Source of the DNA: Colwellia sp. MB3u-45
GTDB taxonomy: Bacteria > Pseudomonadota > Gammaproteobacteria > Enterobacterales > Alteromonadaceae
DNA length: 64,000 bases
Reading direction: 5' to 3'
Assembly (NCBI RefSeq): GCF_014077005.1
Contig: NZ_JACGVC010000047.1
Coordinates: 1 to 64,000, forward strand
Of this stretch, positions 33,319-43,251 are shown piece by piece. A model generated the notes under the pieces. That model did no database searches. It had not been told where the DNA came from and was given only the letters and a program-made list of their open reading frames with translations. A program made the translations under genes and the position numbers. Position 1 is the stretch's first letter. Each line of letters opens with the position of its first letter.

Positions 33319-34263
33319 TCACCCTTGATATAAGTGCTCAAAATTTGGAATGTTACTTTCCCAAATAGGTGTGGTTTTACCAATATATTCTCGAACTGCG
33401 TCAAAGAATAGTCGCGTTCTTACTGGCAGATCTCGATGAGGATATATCGCATACATGGCGCTATAATCTGACAATTGTATATCTGTCAGCAGGGGGACTA
33501 ACTGTCCATCAGCAACTTCATTGCCAAGGGTCAACGCCGGCACTACCACAAATGCAGTGCCAGACAGCGCTTTTAATAACAATACCTCGGCATCATTCGC
33601 TCGAAAGATACTTTTTATAGTTTTTTCACACCTATCGCCATGTTGATCAATGGTGCTAATACTCGTTACTCTTAGCGAATTACTGGTATAGCTTGCCGCC
33701 GGCAATAATGCGAGTTCATCGATAGTTTTAGGCATGCCATAGGTTTGGATAAATTCGGGTGACGCCAAAATAATCATGCGATTACGGGCCAGTTTTCGGG
33801 CAATCAAGGTCGAGTCTTTAGGTTCGCCAATACGAAAAGCCAAGTCAAAACCTTCGGCAACAATATCCATCACACGATCGTCTAAACGTAGCTCAACTTC
33901 AACTTGCGGAAAACGTTTTTGAAAATCATTGATCACAGGTTGTAAGTATCGCTTAGCGATGATGGTTGGCGAGGTGATTTTTAATACCCCTCGTGGTTCT
34001 TGATGATAATTTTCCGCCAACCTAACGGTTTGTCCCAGTAACTCACGCAGCTCCCGAGATTTTTTTATCATTTCAGCACCCGCAGCAGTCAGTGAAAAAG
34101 ACCGGGTTGTTCTATTTAATAGCCTGACACCCAAATCATCTTCAAGTCGGCTAATTTGTTTTGAAATAACCGAGCGGTCAATGTTCCTGCTTTGCGCTGC
34201 GCTGGTAAATGAGCCAAGTTCGACCACATCTAACAACATTAATAACCGGCTTGTTGTATCCAT
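33319..34263 (-). CDS. LysR-family regulator of the divergent RND efflux operon
   Basis: 314 residues. The helix-turn-helix (1-60) reads RLLMLLDVVELGSFTSAAQS, then RNIDRSVISKQISRLEDDLG and LLNRTTRSFSLT, which places it in the CrgA/AaeR-like subgroup. The effector domain (90-300) includes GVLKITSPTIIAKRYLQPVI and LDDRVMDIVAEGFDLAFRIG. It is transcribed away from an RND adaptor-pump pair with a 135-bp intergenic region that holds T-N11-A palindromes, the usual arrangement for a LysR regulator and its target. The effector is unknown. Confidence 0.88.
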   Translation of the reverse strand: MDTTSRLLMLLDVVELGSFTSAAQSRNIDRSVISKQISRLEDDLGVRLLNRTTRSFSLTAAGAEMIKKSRELRELLGQTVRLAENYHQEPRGVLKITSPTIIAKRYLQPVINDFQKRFPQVEVELRLDDRVMDIVAEGFDLAFRIGEPKDSTLIARKLARNRMIILASPEFIQTYGMPKTIDELALLPAASYTSNSLRVTSISTIDQHGDRCEKTIKSIFRANDAEVLLLKALSGTAFVVVPALTLGNEVADGQLVPLLTDIQLSDYSAMYAIYPHRDLPVRTRLFFDAVREYIGKTTPIWESNIPNFEHLYQG

Positions 34264-34279
34264 TATTTATTCCGTACCA

Positions 34280-34326
34280 CACCAATTGGTGCAATTTTGG
34301 CACTAATGTATTTAAAAATCTATACT
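34280..34326 (+). promoter_or_regulatory. RND operon promoter with LysR-type site
   Basis: A perfect palindrome CACCAATTGGTG (34280-34291) abuts GTGC-N7-GCAC (34289-34303), which contains a T-N11-A LysR motif. The -35 TTGGCA (34297-34302) overlaps it, with -10 TATACT at 34321-34326 (spacer 18). The placement suits activation or repression of the RND operon and autoregulation of the LysR gene. Confidence 0.65.
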
Positions 34327-34398
34327 TTTTGTCCACACATTAGTTACGTATCATGCACGCCATTATCCTAGAGTATTATTTTGAGCAAAACGAGAATC

Positions 34399-35583
34399 AT
34401 GATGAGTAAAAATATTTTTATTGCCGCTATCCTCACCCTCAGCTTAGCAATAACCGGCTGTGCAGAAGAGCCAGAGCAAAAAAAAGCAGCACAACCTTTG
34501 CAAGCTATTGATGTTGCGGAGGTGTTGGTTAAACCTGTACAAAATTGGCATATTTATACTAGCCGTTTAGAATCTCCCCAAGAAGTCGCTTTAATGCCAC
34601 GAGTTTCAGGTGTTATTAACCACATCGCTTTTAAAGAAGGCGATGATGTCAAAGAAGGCGACTTATTATTTCAACTTGACGATCGCCCTTTTGCCGCCGT
34701 TGTTGCTAGTTTGGAGGCACAAATTCTCAGTGCAAAGGCCGCATTAGGTCAAGCGAAAAGTGAAGCCAAACGTGCAATACGCTTAACAGCGCAAAAAGCT
34801 ATCTCTGAAGAGCAAGCTGAGTCTCGCACCTCGATTTTACACCAACGTGAAGCACAGCTAGCCGCATTGCAAGCACAACTCACTTCCGCAGAACTTGATT
34901 TAGAATTTACTGCCATTCGATCACCTATTAATGGTGTAATTTCACGCGCGAATATCACCCGTGGTAATAACGTACTTGCCGGCCAAAGTATCCTCACGTC
35001 AATCGTATCTAATCATGAAATGTATGCTTATTTTGATATTGATGAACGCACTTGGAATAGTTCATTTGCTGATATCACTGCAGCAAGTAAACAACAAGTT
35101 GTAATGCAAAAACTCGGACAGAAACACTTTAGCCATGAGGGTTACATTAATTTTATTGATAACCGCATTAATCCATCAACGGGTACATTAAGAGTGCGCG
35201 CCATCTTTGAAGGTAAACATAAGCAAGTAAACGATCAACTACGTGCGGGATCTTTTGCCCGCATTAAGCTCGCAGCTAATGCCATCACTAAGCAAATTAT
35301 TATACCTGAACGTGCCATAGGTACAGATTTGAAAAATCGTTTTGTGCTTACGGTAGATAAAAATAACGTTCTAGAGTACAAATTAGTTGAAATTGGTGAA
35401 CGTTACGGAAAGTTACGTGCGATTACCGCGGGTTTGAGCAAAGGGGATATTATCGCAGTTAACGGCCCAGCCCGTGTTGGACCTGGTATGCCAATCAAGC
35501 CAAGAACTGTTGCCATTGATACGAGCGATATCGCATTTACTTTGTCTGCAATGGGCGATGTTAGCCTTATTGCTAAATATTAA
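34399..35583 (+). CDS. RND efflux periplasmic adaptor (membrane fusion lipoprotein)
   Basis: 394 residues from the ATG at 34399. A TTG at 34381 would add six residues; GAGAA before the ATG pair favours the shorter form. The signal ends in lipobox ITGC, giving an inner-membrane lipoprotein. Domains in order: barrel-sandwich hybrid halves (EVALMPRVSGVINHIAFKEG, later FTAIRSPINGVISRANITRG), a coiled-coil hairpin between them, beta-barrel, and membrane-proximal domain (IIPERAIGTD). It bridges the pump and an outer-membrane channel. The pump gene starts 9 bp later. The adaptor belongs to the AcrA/MexE class. Confidence 0.92.
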   Translation: MMSKNIFIAAILTLSLAITGCAEEPEQKKAAQPLQAIDVAEVLVKPVQNWHIYTSRLESPQEVALMPRVSGVINHIAFKEGDDVKEGDLLFQLDDRPFAAVVASLEAQILSAKAALGQAKSEAKRAIRLTAQKAISEEQAESRTSILHQREAQLAALQAQLTSAELDLEFTAIRSPINGVISRANITRGNNVLAGQSILTSIVSNHEMYAYFDIDERTWNSSFADITAASKQQVVMQKLGQKHFSHEGYINFIDNRINPSTGTLRVRAIFEGKHKQVNDQLRAGSFARIKLAANAITKQIIIPERAIGTDLKNRFVLTVDKNNVLEYKLVEIGERYGKLRAITAGLSKGDIIAVNGPARVGPGMPIKPRTVAIDTSDIAFTLSAMGDVSLIAKY

Positions 35584-35592
35584 GAGCTTTTG

Positions 35593-38500
35593 ATGAATTT
35601 TTCTCACTTTTTTATTCAACGGCCTATCTTCGCGGCCGTCTTGTCACTTATTATTTTGATCGGTGGCGGTATTTCATTATTTCAATTACCGATCAGTGAA
35701 TACCCTGAAGTGGTACCTCCAACCGTTGTGGTCACCGCTAATTACCCTGGTGCTAACCCAACCGTTATTGCACAAACAGTAGCAACACCGCTTGAGCAAG
35801 AAATAAATGGTACTGAAAACATGTTGTATATGTTTTCTCAAGCCACTAGTGATGGTCGTATGACATTAACCGTTACTTTTGCCTTGGGTACCGATTTAGA
35901 TCGCGCACAAGTCCAAATACAAAACCGTGTTAACAGTGCTTTGCCACGTTTACCAGAAGAAGTACAACGCCTTGGCGTAGTGGCAGAAAAGTCATCTCCG
36001 GACCTGACTATGGTGGTGCATCTTTATTCGCCCGAAAAAACGCATGATACAACTTATTTATCTAACTATGCTGATTTGTATGTTAAAGACGAAATTGCTC
36101 GCTTACCCGGTGTCGGTGATGTGAAATTATTTGGTGGTGGTCAATATGCGATGCGAGTGTGGTTAAATCCAGATGCATTAGCTGCCCGTAAATTAACCGC
36201 AATGGATGTGATAAGTGCATTACGCTCGCAAAACCAACAAGTGGCCGCCGGTAGCTTAGGTGCACAACCTGCATCTAACGATAGCCAATTTCAAATTCTA
36301 CTCAATGTTAAAGGTCGCTTAAATAGTATCGAAGAGTTTGACCAAGTCATTATTAAAGTGGGCGAGCAAGGTCAGTTGATCCGCCTTAAAGATGTTGCTC
36401 GGTTAGAGCTAGGTCAAAATAATTATGCATTAAGAGCCCTCCTAGATGGCCAACCTGCCCTGGCTATGCCTATTTTTCAACGCCCGGGTTCAAATGCCAT
36501 TGAGTTATCCGACCAAGTACGTGCAACCATGGCACGGTTATCAGAGAAATTTCCTGCTGGGGTTGAGTATGACATTGTTTATGACCCCACCGTTTTTGTT
36601 CGTGACTCTATTGATGCGGTGATTACCACCTTATTAGAAGCTATTGCCCTAGTCGTGATTGTTGTGGTGGTATTTTTACAAACTTGGCGTGCCTCAATTA
36701 TTCCATTAATTGCCGTGCCGGTATCATTAATTGGTACTTTTGCTGTTATGCAATGGCTGGGAATTTCTATCAATACCTTGTCGTTATTTGGTCTGGTATT
36801 AGCCATAGGTATCGTCGTTGATGATGCCATCGTGGTGGTAGAAAATGTTGAACGTAATATCGAGAAAGGTTTATCGCCTTTAGAAGCCACCCGCGTTGCC
36901 ATGACTGAGGTTACCGGTCCTATTATTGCCATTGCCTTAGTATTATTAGCGGTATTTATTCCTACGGCCTTTATCTCTGGTTTATCGGGCCAGTTTTATA
37001 AACAATTTGCTTTAACGATTACTATTTCAACTGTGATTTCAGCCTTTAACTCACTGACATTATCGCCAGCATTAGCTGCGCTATTATTGAAATCGCATGA
37101 CAGTAAACCCGACGCCTTAACACGCTTTTTAAATGCTATTTTTGGCCGCTGGTTGTTTAAACCTTTTAATCGCTTGTTTGACCGTGGCGCAAAGGGTTAC
37201 CAAAAATTAGTGCAAAAGCTAATACGTATGAGCATAGTTGTGCTCGTCGCTTATGTCGCTTTATTAGGTGGCACAGTGACCTTATTTGATGCTGTACCTG
37301 GCGGGTTTATTCCTGCGCAAGATAAAAAATATTTAGTGGCTATCGCTCAGTTACCCGATGCGGCGAGTCTTGATCGTACCCAAGACGTTGTACAAGAAAT
37401 GGAAGCCATTGCCCATACCATTGATGGCGTTGCCCATACGGTAGCATTTCCTGGTTTATCAGTGAATGGTTTTACTAACAGCCCTAATAGCGCGATTGTT
37501 TTTGTCACCTTAGACGCTTTTGAAAAACGTGAAGATGTTAGCTTGTCGGCTATGGCTATTGCCGGACAACTTAATCAACGATTTAGTGTGATTGATGCGG
37601 CCTATGTTGCTGTATTTCCACCACCACCTATTCAAGGCTTAGGTACAACTGGTGGCTTTAAATTGCAAATTGAAGACCGAGATAACAAAGGCTTTGAGGC
37701 GCTATTTAATAGCTTGCAAAAAGTCATTACAAAAGCACAACAAGACCCTGCCCTCGTTGGCTTGTATTCAAGCTTTCGTATTCAAACACCGCAAATGGAT
37801 ATTGATATTGACCGTGAACAAGCCTTAATACAAGGCATTGCATTAGACGAAGTATTCAACGCCTTGCAGATTTACTTAGGGTCAGTTTATGTCAATGATT
37901 TCAATTTATTTGGTCGTACTTATCAAGTTAAAGCACAAGCAGATGCTGAATTTCGCAAAGATCCTGAACAAATCTTGAATCTAAAAGTACGTAACAACTT
38001 AGGTAATATGGTGCCACTAGGCTCAGTATTAATGGTTACACCGACCACAGGCCCTGATCGCGTAATGCATTACAATGGTTACCCAAGTGCCGAGCTTAAT
38101 GGCAGTCCTGCGCCCGGTTATAGCACGGATCAGGCTCAGCAAGCCATTGAGCTGATACTGGCCAATACGCTACCTCAAGGCATTGCTTATGAATGGACCG
38201 ATGTGACCTTCCAGCAAATTATTGCTGGCAATACCATGATATATATATTCCCCTTAGTCGTATTGTTAGTTTTTATGGTACTTGCTGCACAATATGAAAG
38301 CTTACGCTTACCTTTGGCTATTATTCTGATTGTGCCCATGACCATATTTTCAGCATTATTAGGGGTTTGGTATGTCGGTTCAGACAACAATATTTTCACC
38401 CAAATTGCCTTAATAGTGCTGGTCGCCTTAGCCTCGAAAAATGCGATTTTAATGGTGGAGTTTGCCAAAGATCAAAACCAACACGGCATGTCTCATCTTG

Positions 38501-38745
38501 ACGCTATTATGGCCGCATGTCGTATGCGACTTCGGCCAATTTTAATGACCTCAATTGCTTTTACTGCAGGCGTAATACCCTTAGTATTAGCTACGGGTGC
38601 TGGGGCAGAAATGCGCCATGCCATGGGTAATGCCGTATTTTCTGGCATGGTTGGCGTTACTTTCTTTGGCTTATTGTTTACGCCAGTGTTTTATATTTTA
38701 GTGACTAAAGGCAGTAATGAGAAAAAAGTGCCGACATTAAAATAA
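35593..38745 (+). CDS. RND multidrug efflux pump (HAE1 family, AcrB/MexF-like)
   Basis: 1050 residues from the ATG at 35593 (a TTG immediately before it is in frame but unnecessary). It has twelve membrane helices and two large periplasmic loops. It begins with FSHFFIQRPIFAAVLSLIIL and LPISEYPEVVPPTVVV. Helix 4 carries GLVLAIGIVVDDAIVVVENV with the adjacent Asp pair of the proton relay. Other landmarks are the GSNAIELSDQVRATM-type loop and VALASKNAILMVEFAKDQ in helix 10. It exports hydrophobic drugs or metabolites using proton motive force. The operon lacks an outer-membrane factor; only a remnant lies downstream, so TolC (4152-5513) probably completes the complex. Confidence 0.95.
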   Translation: MNFSHFFIQRPIFAAVLSLIILIGGGISLFQLPISEYPEVVPPTVVVTANYPGANPTVIAQTVATPLEQEINGTENMLYMFSQATSDGRMTLTVTFALGTDLDRAQVQIQNRVNSALPRLPEEVQRLGVVAEKSSPDLTMVVHLYSPEKTHDTTYLSNYADLYVKDEIARLPGVGDVKLFGGGQYAMRVWLNPDALAARKLTAMDVISALRSQNQQVAAGSLGAQPASNDSQFQILLNVKGRLNSIEEFDQVIIKVGEQGQLIRLKDVARLELGQNNYALRALLDGQPALAMPIFQRPGSNAIELSDQVRATMARLSEKFPAGVEYDIVYDPTVFVRDSIDAVITTLLEAIALVVIVVVVFLQTWRASIIPLIAVPVSLIGTFAVMQWLGISINTLSLFGLVLAIGIVVDDAIVVVENVERNIEKGLSPLEATRVAMTEVTGPIIAIALVLLAVFIPTAFISGLSGQFYKQFALTITISTVISAFNSLTLSPALAALLLKSHDSKPDALTRFLNAIFGRWLFKPFNRLFDRGAKGYQKLVQKLIRMSIVVLVAYVALLGGTVTLFDAVPGGFIPAQDKKYLVAIAQLPDAASLDRTQDVVQEMEAIAHTIDGVAHTVAFPGLSVNGFTNSPNSAIVFVTLDAFEKREDVSLSAMAIAGQLNQRFSVIDAAYVAVFPPPPIQGLGTTGGFKLQIEDRDNKGFEALFNSLQKVITKAQQDPALVGLYSSFRIQTPQMDIDIDREQALIQGIALDEVFNALQIYLGSVYVNDFNLFGRTYQVKAQADAEFRKDPEQILNLKVRNNLGNMVPLGSVLMVTPTTGPDRVMHYNGYPSAELNGSPAPGYSTDQAQQAIELILANTLPQGIAYEWTDVTFQQIIAGNTMIYIFPLVVLLVFMVLAAQYESLRLPLAIILIVPMTIFSALLGVWYVGSDNNIFTQIALIVLVALASKNAILMVEFAKDQNQHGMSHLDAIMAACRMRLRPILMTSIAFTAGVIPLVLATGAGAEMRHAMGNAVFSGMVGVTFFGLLFTPVFYILVTKGSNEKKVPTLK

Positions 38746-38872
38746 TATCAACGCAGTATTATGCTGGCTAAAACCTTAAGGTAGCCGTTGGAACATTCTG
38801 GCGATTAGGCAAAAAGCAAGGTAGCTAAGAACACTGCGCTAAAGCGCGTTATTCATAGATTATCAATGCTTT

Positions 38873-39055
38873 TTGCCTGCAGGTGCTATAGAGCAAATAG
38901 GCCAAAGGCTTGACTTGGCGTTGTTAGATGCTCGACAGAATGCTTTAATAGTTCAAGAGAATGCTGTAGACGCAGTTATTGCGTCATTGCTGGCAAAAGT
39001 TAATTTCTATCATGGCTTTAATGCTTGCTGGAGTGATGCTTTAACCCGCTTTTAA
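38873..39055 (+). pseudogene. C-terminal remnant of an outer-membrane factor gene (NodT/OprN type)
   Basis: The frame from about 38843 to the TAA at 39053-39055 has no proper start. From about 38903 it reads GQRLDLALLDARQNALIVQE, then NAVDAVIASLLAKVNFYHGF and NACWSDALTRF. This resembles the last helices of NodT-family outer-membrane factors (typically VLDAQRxLLxAQxALVxAxAAxLTALVxLYKALGGGW), which are normally encoded directly after the pump gene, precisely the position here. Nothing of the N-terminal 85% is visible in the 130 bp before it. An 11-bp inverted repeat (GGCAAAAAGCA at 38808-38818 and its complement at 38867-38877) borders the remnant, possibly the deletion scar. Confidence 0.5.
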
Positions 39056-39070
39056 TGATTGAGTTTACCT

Positions 39071-40102
39071 ATGTTTGATACTGAATTTTCACCACAAAAA
39101 GATATTTCAAAAACAATGCAAGCTATTGTTTTACGCGAAGCTAACGAAGAAATTCGCTTGGAGAATATTGAGCTTAGTGTGCCTAAATGCAACGATAACG
39201 AACTCTTAATAAAAGTAGAATATGTTGGCCTGAATCCCTTAGATGCAGAATATGCCAAAACAGGGTTTTGTCATTGGCAGTATCCACATATACTGGGTTT
39301 AGATGCGGTAGGCATAGTCGTTAAAGCGCCAAAAGGAGTTTATCCCAATATAGGCGCACGTGTTATGTGGCATGCCAGCATGGGCGCACAAGGTGTACTG
39401 AGTGAGTACGCCAAAGTAGCAAACTATGCGGTTTCTGTTGTACCTGAAAGCGTCAGTCCCGAACAAGCGGCTGCACTGCCTTGTGCGGGTATGACAGCGT
39501 TAATTGCACTCGACCGATTACAACTTGTTGAGGGTGATACTTTATTGATTGAAGCGGGCGCAGGTGCCGTTGGTCAAATTGCTATTCAATTTGCTAAACA
39601 ACGCGGTGTAGATGTATTTACCACAGCAGCAAAACATAATCATAAATTAGTCAAATCGTTAGGGGCTGATGCGGTATTTGATTATCAGGATAGAAAACTT
39701 TGTGAGAAAATTCGCCGTGAATTAGGTCCGCAAGGTTTTGATGCTGTACTTGACTCCATTGGCGGTGATGTCACGGTGCGCAATATTGAATTAATGCGTT
39801 TTTGTGGTCGTATTGCCTGTTTAAAATCATTACCTAGCTTTGAGCAAGAACTGCTGTTTAGAAAGGCACCTAACATTAGCATTGTATCGCTTGCTGGTGC
39901 TTGGCTAGCTAATAGTTTGTGTGCACAGCAACGTATGAGTTTTATGAGTAATTTATTGCTTGATAGTGTAGAAAAAGGTGATTTAATTGTACCTAAAGTT
40001 AACCTAGTTAACTTTAGCGCAGCGAATGTTTCCGCCGCGCTAAACAAACAGTTAGCCGGCGGTTTTACCGGTAAACAGGTAGTGAAACTTAATACGGCAT
40101 AA
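39071..40102 (+). CDS. Zinc-independent medium-chain dehydrogenase/reductase (quinone-reductase-like)
   Basis: 343 residues from the ATG at 39071 (a TTG at 39059 is in frame). GroES-like N-terminal domain: ELLIKVEYVGLNPLDAEYAK and HILGLDAVGIVVKAP. The Rossmann NAD(P)H site is TLLIEAGAGAVGQIAIQFAK around residue 160, followed by the usual LGADAVFDYQ. The catalytic-zinc cysteine/histidine set of alcohol dehydrogenases is missing, as in quinone oxidoreductases and enone reductases. The alcohol or quinone substrate is unknown. It follows the outer-membrane-factor remnant by 15 bp and may once have been part of the efflux operon. Confidence 0.85.
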   Translation: MFDTEFSPQKDISKTMQAIVLREANEEIRLENIELSVPKCNDNELLIKVEYVGLNPLDAEYAKTGFCHWQYPHILGLDAVGIVVKAPKGVYPNIGARVMWHASMGAQGVLSEYAKVANYAVSVVPESVSPEQAAALPCAGMTALIALDRLQLVEGDTLLIEAGAGAVGQIAIQFAKQRGVDVFTTAAKHNHKLVKSLGADAVFDYQDRKLCEKIRRELGPQGFDAVLDSIGGDVTVRNIELMRFCGRIACLKSLPSFEQELLFRKAPNISIVSLAGAWLANSLCAQQRMSFMSNLLLDSVEKGDLIVPKVNLVNFSAANVSAALNKQLAGGFTGKQVVKLNTA

Positions 40103-40233
40103 CGATATTGCTTAAAGCTATTACTTAAAGGTGTGGCTTAAGGCTGTTGCTTAAAAATATTGATTGCCTAGCTAGCTAGATACTTACCTAGCATTAACTT
40201 AAGTTAGCTGTATCGGTATTAAGCCATTTAAAG

Positions 40234-40398
40234 TTATACCAATTTCATTAATTAGGTGGTCTACTTTATACGCAGGAAAAGTGGCCAAATATAAGATATT
40301 TATTTTAATAACTAGTTGTTCTAATTATTAAATAAATAACGCAGTAGTTGGTTATTTTAACCAGTAAAAATGATCAGATAATTAGTGAGATTGGTATT
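40234..40398. mobile_element. MITE-like inverted-repeat element, copy B
   Basis: 165 bp with terminal repeats TTATACCAATTTCATTAATT (left) and, inverted, TTAATACCAATCTCACTAAT (right). Shared inner blocks with copy A include AAATGGCCAAATA-like GTGGCCAAATATAAG and ATTATTAAATAAATAACGCAG. No gene is inside. Its right edge contains the stop codon of the GGDEF-EAL gene. Confidence 0.75.
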
Positions 40399-42808
40399 AA
40401 TACCCCCTGTTTAAAAGAAAACGTTTAAAGTCAGTATCCAGTAGCGGTTTTGCAATATAATAGCCTTGTCCTAAATCACAGCCAATTTCTTTAAGCTTTT
40501 GATATTGCGCTTTAGTTTCAATACCTTCCGCAGTCGTTTTTATTTTCAATGCTTTAGCTAAATTAACCACAGCGTCTAATATCAAGACCTTACTGCTCAC
40601 TTCATTGATGTCATCAACAAAGCTTTTATCTATTTTCAAATAATTTAAAGAAAATTGATGTAAATAACTCAGCGACGAAAAACCCGTACCAAAGTCATCT
40701 AAGGCGACTGAAATATTAAGACTTTTCAAAATATCTAGATGTTTTTTCACGGCATCAGCATTTAGAATTAGACTTGCTTCAGTAATTTCTACGCATAATC
40801 GTTCAGTAACACCAGCAGACTCAAGGTGTTGTTCTTGCAAATAATTAATAAAATCTTGTGACGCAAAACCTGATGTTGAGACATTAACATTGAGCTTAAA
40901 TTTTTCTGGCAGCCAATCTGCCCAAAGCTTGAGGTTGTTCACCGCCAACTTCAGCATATAAAGATCAAGCTGCACTATTTGCCCTGATCTTTCTAAAATA
41001 GGAATAAAAATATCTGGAAATAACAGGCCTAATTTAGGATGCTGCCAACGTACCAAAATTTCAGCACCAATAACATCACCGGTATCAAAATCAATTAGCG
41101 GTTGATAATTGCCGATAAACTCAAGATTTTTAACTCCATGTTCGAAATCGTACTCAACTTTAACATTGGTTGATTTATTTTGTTCTTCAAGTGCTTCAAA
41201 AAAGACATACTGATTACGGCCTTTGAGCTTGGCTTGGTACATAGCATGATCAGCATCAATCAATAATTGATCAGCACTCTCACTCGCATCACTGTAAGTG
41301 GCGATGCCAATACTGACACTACTAGAAATATTCAAACCATCGATAGTGAAAGCCCCTGATGTCGCCTCGATAATACTTTCTGTTACCCGACAAATGGTCT
41401 CATAATCAATCTTACCATCAAGCAGTATGGCAAATTCATCGCCACCTAAACGAGCCAATGTATCGGTATTTCTTAAAGTTGTCGTTATTGATTTTACAAT
41501 AGCAATAAGTAACTTATCACCAACATGGTGACCATAAGTGTCGTTAACTTGCTTAAATCTATCTACATCGATAAACAGTATGGCTAAATTGTCTTGGCGA
41601 TTATTCTGACAATGTAAAAACGCGTGTTGCATTCTATCTTTAAAAAGCGATCTATTAGGTAAGTCTGTCAAAGGATCATGTAATGCTAAAAACTGCAACT
41701 TCTGCTGAGCTGCCATTCTTTCAATGGCGTTATGGATGTGTTTCGCGACAAAAGATAATAGTTGTTTGTCTTTTTCTTGGAATAAAAAGTCAGTGCTATA
41801 ACTTTGTACAACGACAATACCTTTATTATCACCGCGACCAAAAGGCACACCTAACCAAGCTTTTGCTATGCTGCCTAAAATATAGAGCTCTTTGTTATCC
41901 AGCATTTTTTGAATATCTTTTTCATATAATAGAAAAGGTTTATCTTTTAACAGGGCATAGCCTGTAATACTTAAATGTTGTGGATCAATAGCTACTTTAT
42001 CGAAAATCTTTCCTTGATCTAACTCGTCAACAATATCTTGGTCAAGTTCGTCTACCGCATAAGGAAATTCGATGGTTTTTCCGTCATCTTTAAGTAAGGC
42101 AACAAAAAAGTTTTTTGCAAAAGTAATACGGCCAATACATTGATGTAAACTCCGATAAAAATCACCCATAGTGCTAGTGGTAAAGGTAAGTTCAGCAATC
42201 TCAAATAGGGCATCTTGAATTTTATTGGCATATTCTAAATTTTCAATCACCTCTTCCAGGCCATCAACTTTGATGATTTGAGATATTTTCATTGCGGTAA
42301 GAGAAGCTAATGCAGTCAGTGTTCTCAGGTGATATTCAGTGTAAAAATCAACCCGTGCATGTTCGGAGTCAATAACACCTAATAGTTGCTCTTTAAATAA
42401 AATAGGAACCGCTAACTCTGATAACGTAGTTTCATCTTCAACAATATAGCCTTCAAATTTTCGAATATCTTTGACTAATAGTGCTTGCTTAGTTGCCGCA
42501 ACCTTACCAATAACACCTTCATTAAAAGGAATAACTATCGAGTTAGACGAAGTGTTTTTTATTTCAACATTACTGCTTTTATCATGGTTAAAGGAGGTTT
42601 TCTTTTCAAAGCCCGACATGCGACTTAAGGTTTCCCCCCCAGCATCTAAAGTGTAAATAACGGCATCGTCAAAACCGAGCTTTTCAACAATATTTTGGGC
42701 TAAATACTGCCAAATTTCATTTGGGGTGTTTAATAACAAAATATCAGTAGCAAACTGATTAGTGATGATTAAACTTTTTATCGTTTGTGATTTAGATAGT
42801 ACTGACAA
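40397..42808 (-). CDS. GAF-GAF-GGDEF-EAL dual-domain c-di-GMP enzyme
   Basis: 803 residues starting with TTG at 42808; no in-frame ATG occurs before the upstream stop. There are two GAF-like sensor regions (about 20-175 and 205-365), then GGDEF (about 375-535) with an intact LARLGGDEFAILLDG and inhibitory site RNTD. An EAL domain follows (about 555-800): GAEILVRWQHPKLG (EIL in place of EAL, keeping Glu, Leu and Arg), NVNVSTSGFA, DDFGTGFSSLSYL, KIDKSFVDDI and AEGIETKAQ. Both cyclase and phosphodiesterase residues look intact. It has no membrane segment. The stop codon lies at the edge of repeat element B. Confidence 0.92.
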   Translation of the reverse strand: MSVLSKSQTIKSLIITNQFATDILLLNTPNEIWQYLAQNIVEKLGFDDAVIYTLDAGGETLSRMSGFEKKTSFNHDKSSNVEIKNTSSNSIVIPFNEGVIGKVAATKQALLVKDIRKFEGYIVEDETTLSELAVPILFKEQLLGVIDSEHARVDFYTEYHLRTLTALASLTAMKISQIIKVDGLEEVIENLEYANKIQDALFEIAELTFTTSTMGDFYRSLHQCIGRITFAKNFFVALLKDDGKTIEFPYAVDELDQDIVDELDQGKIFDKVAIDPQHLSITGYALLKDKPFLLYEKDIQKMLDNKELYILGSIAKAWLGVPFGRGDNKGIVVVQSYSTDFLFQEKDKQLLSFVAKHIHNAIERMAAQQKLQFLALHDPLTDLPNRSLFKDRMQHAFLHCQNNRQDNLAILFIDVDRFKQVNDTYGHHVGDKLLIAIVKSITTTLRNTDTLARLGGDEFAILLDGKIDYETICRVTESIIEATSGAFTIDGLNISSSVSIGIATYSDASESADQLLIDADHAMYQAKLKGRNQYVFFEALEEQNKSTNVKVEYDFEHGVKNLEFIGNYQPLIDFDTGDVIGAEILVRWQHPKLGLLFPDIFIPILERSGQIVQLDLYMLKLAVNNLKLWADWLPEKFKLNVNVSTSGFASQDFINYLQEQHLESAGVTERLCVEITEASLILNADAVKKHLDILKSLNISVALDDFGTGFSSLSYLHQFSLNYLKIDKSFVDDINEVSSKVLILDAVVNLAKALKIKTTAEGIETKAQYQKLKEIGCDLGQGYYIAKPLLDTDFKRFLLNRGY

Positions 42809-43193
42809 ATTTATGATGCCTAGAAGTTATTTAAAATATAGGTATCCGTTCCTTGGGTTATAAAGCGCTCTCAACGCAAAAAACTTGAACCTTGATTAAA
42901 GCAAATTTTTAATCACGTGTCTATTTAGCTATGTCATATAAATGCGAATAGCTAATACGCTAATAAAGTAAATTTTCATTAATAATATATCTTGTAGGTG
43001 GTGAGTATGTGTCATCCTTCACACTGATATTTACACAATTTAAGTATGACTTAAAGCATAACCATCAGCGATAATTAAAGCTTACTGTGCTCGATGTCAA
43101 GTGCGTTAGTAATGTAATCCTTGCTCACTATTGTCAAAATAATTAACTAAAGTCCCTGCTAAAGGTGAGTTCAATCAGCCAATAGGCTTGATC
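42809..43193. other. Gene-free interval upstream of the GGDEF-EAL gene
   Basis: About 385 AT-rich bases between the GGDEF-EAL start and the isc operon terminator. No credible gene, repeat or RNA was seen; the left part should contain the promoter of the GGDEF-EAL gene. Confidence 0.5.
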
Positions 43194-43231
43194 AAAAAAG
43201 GGCAATAACATCACGGTTACTACCCTTTTTT
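43194..43231 (-). terminator. Rho-independent terminator of the isc operon
   Basis: On the minus strand, GGGTAGTAAC pairs with GTTATTGCCC (one mismatch), followed by TTTTTT. It lies about 20 bases after the fdx stop and ends the iscR-fdx transcript. No iscX gene precedes it. Confidence 0.85.
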
Positions 43232-43251
43232 ATCTGCTACCGACTGAAAAA

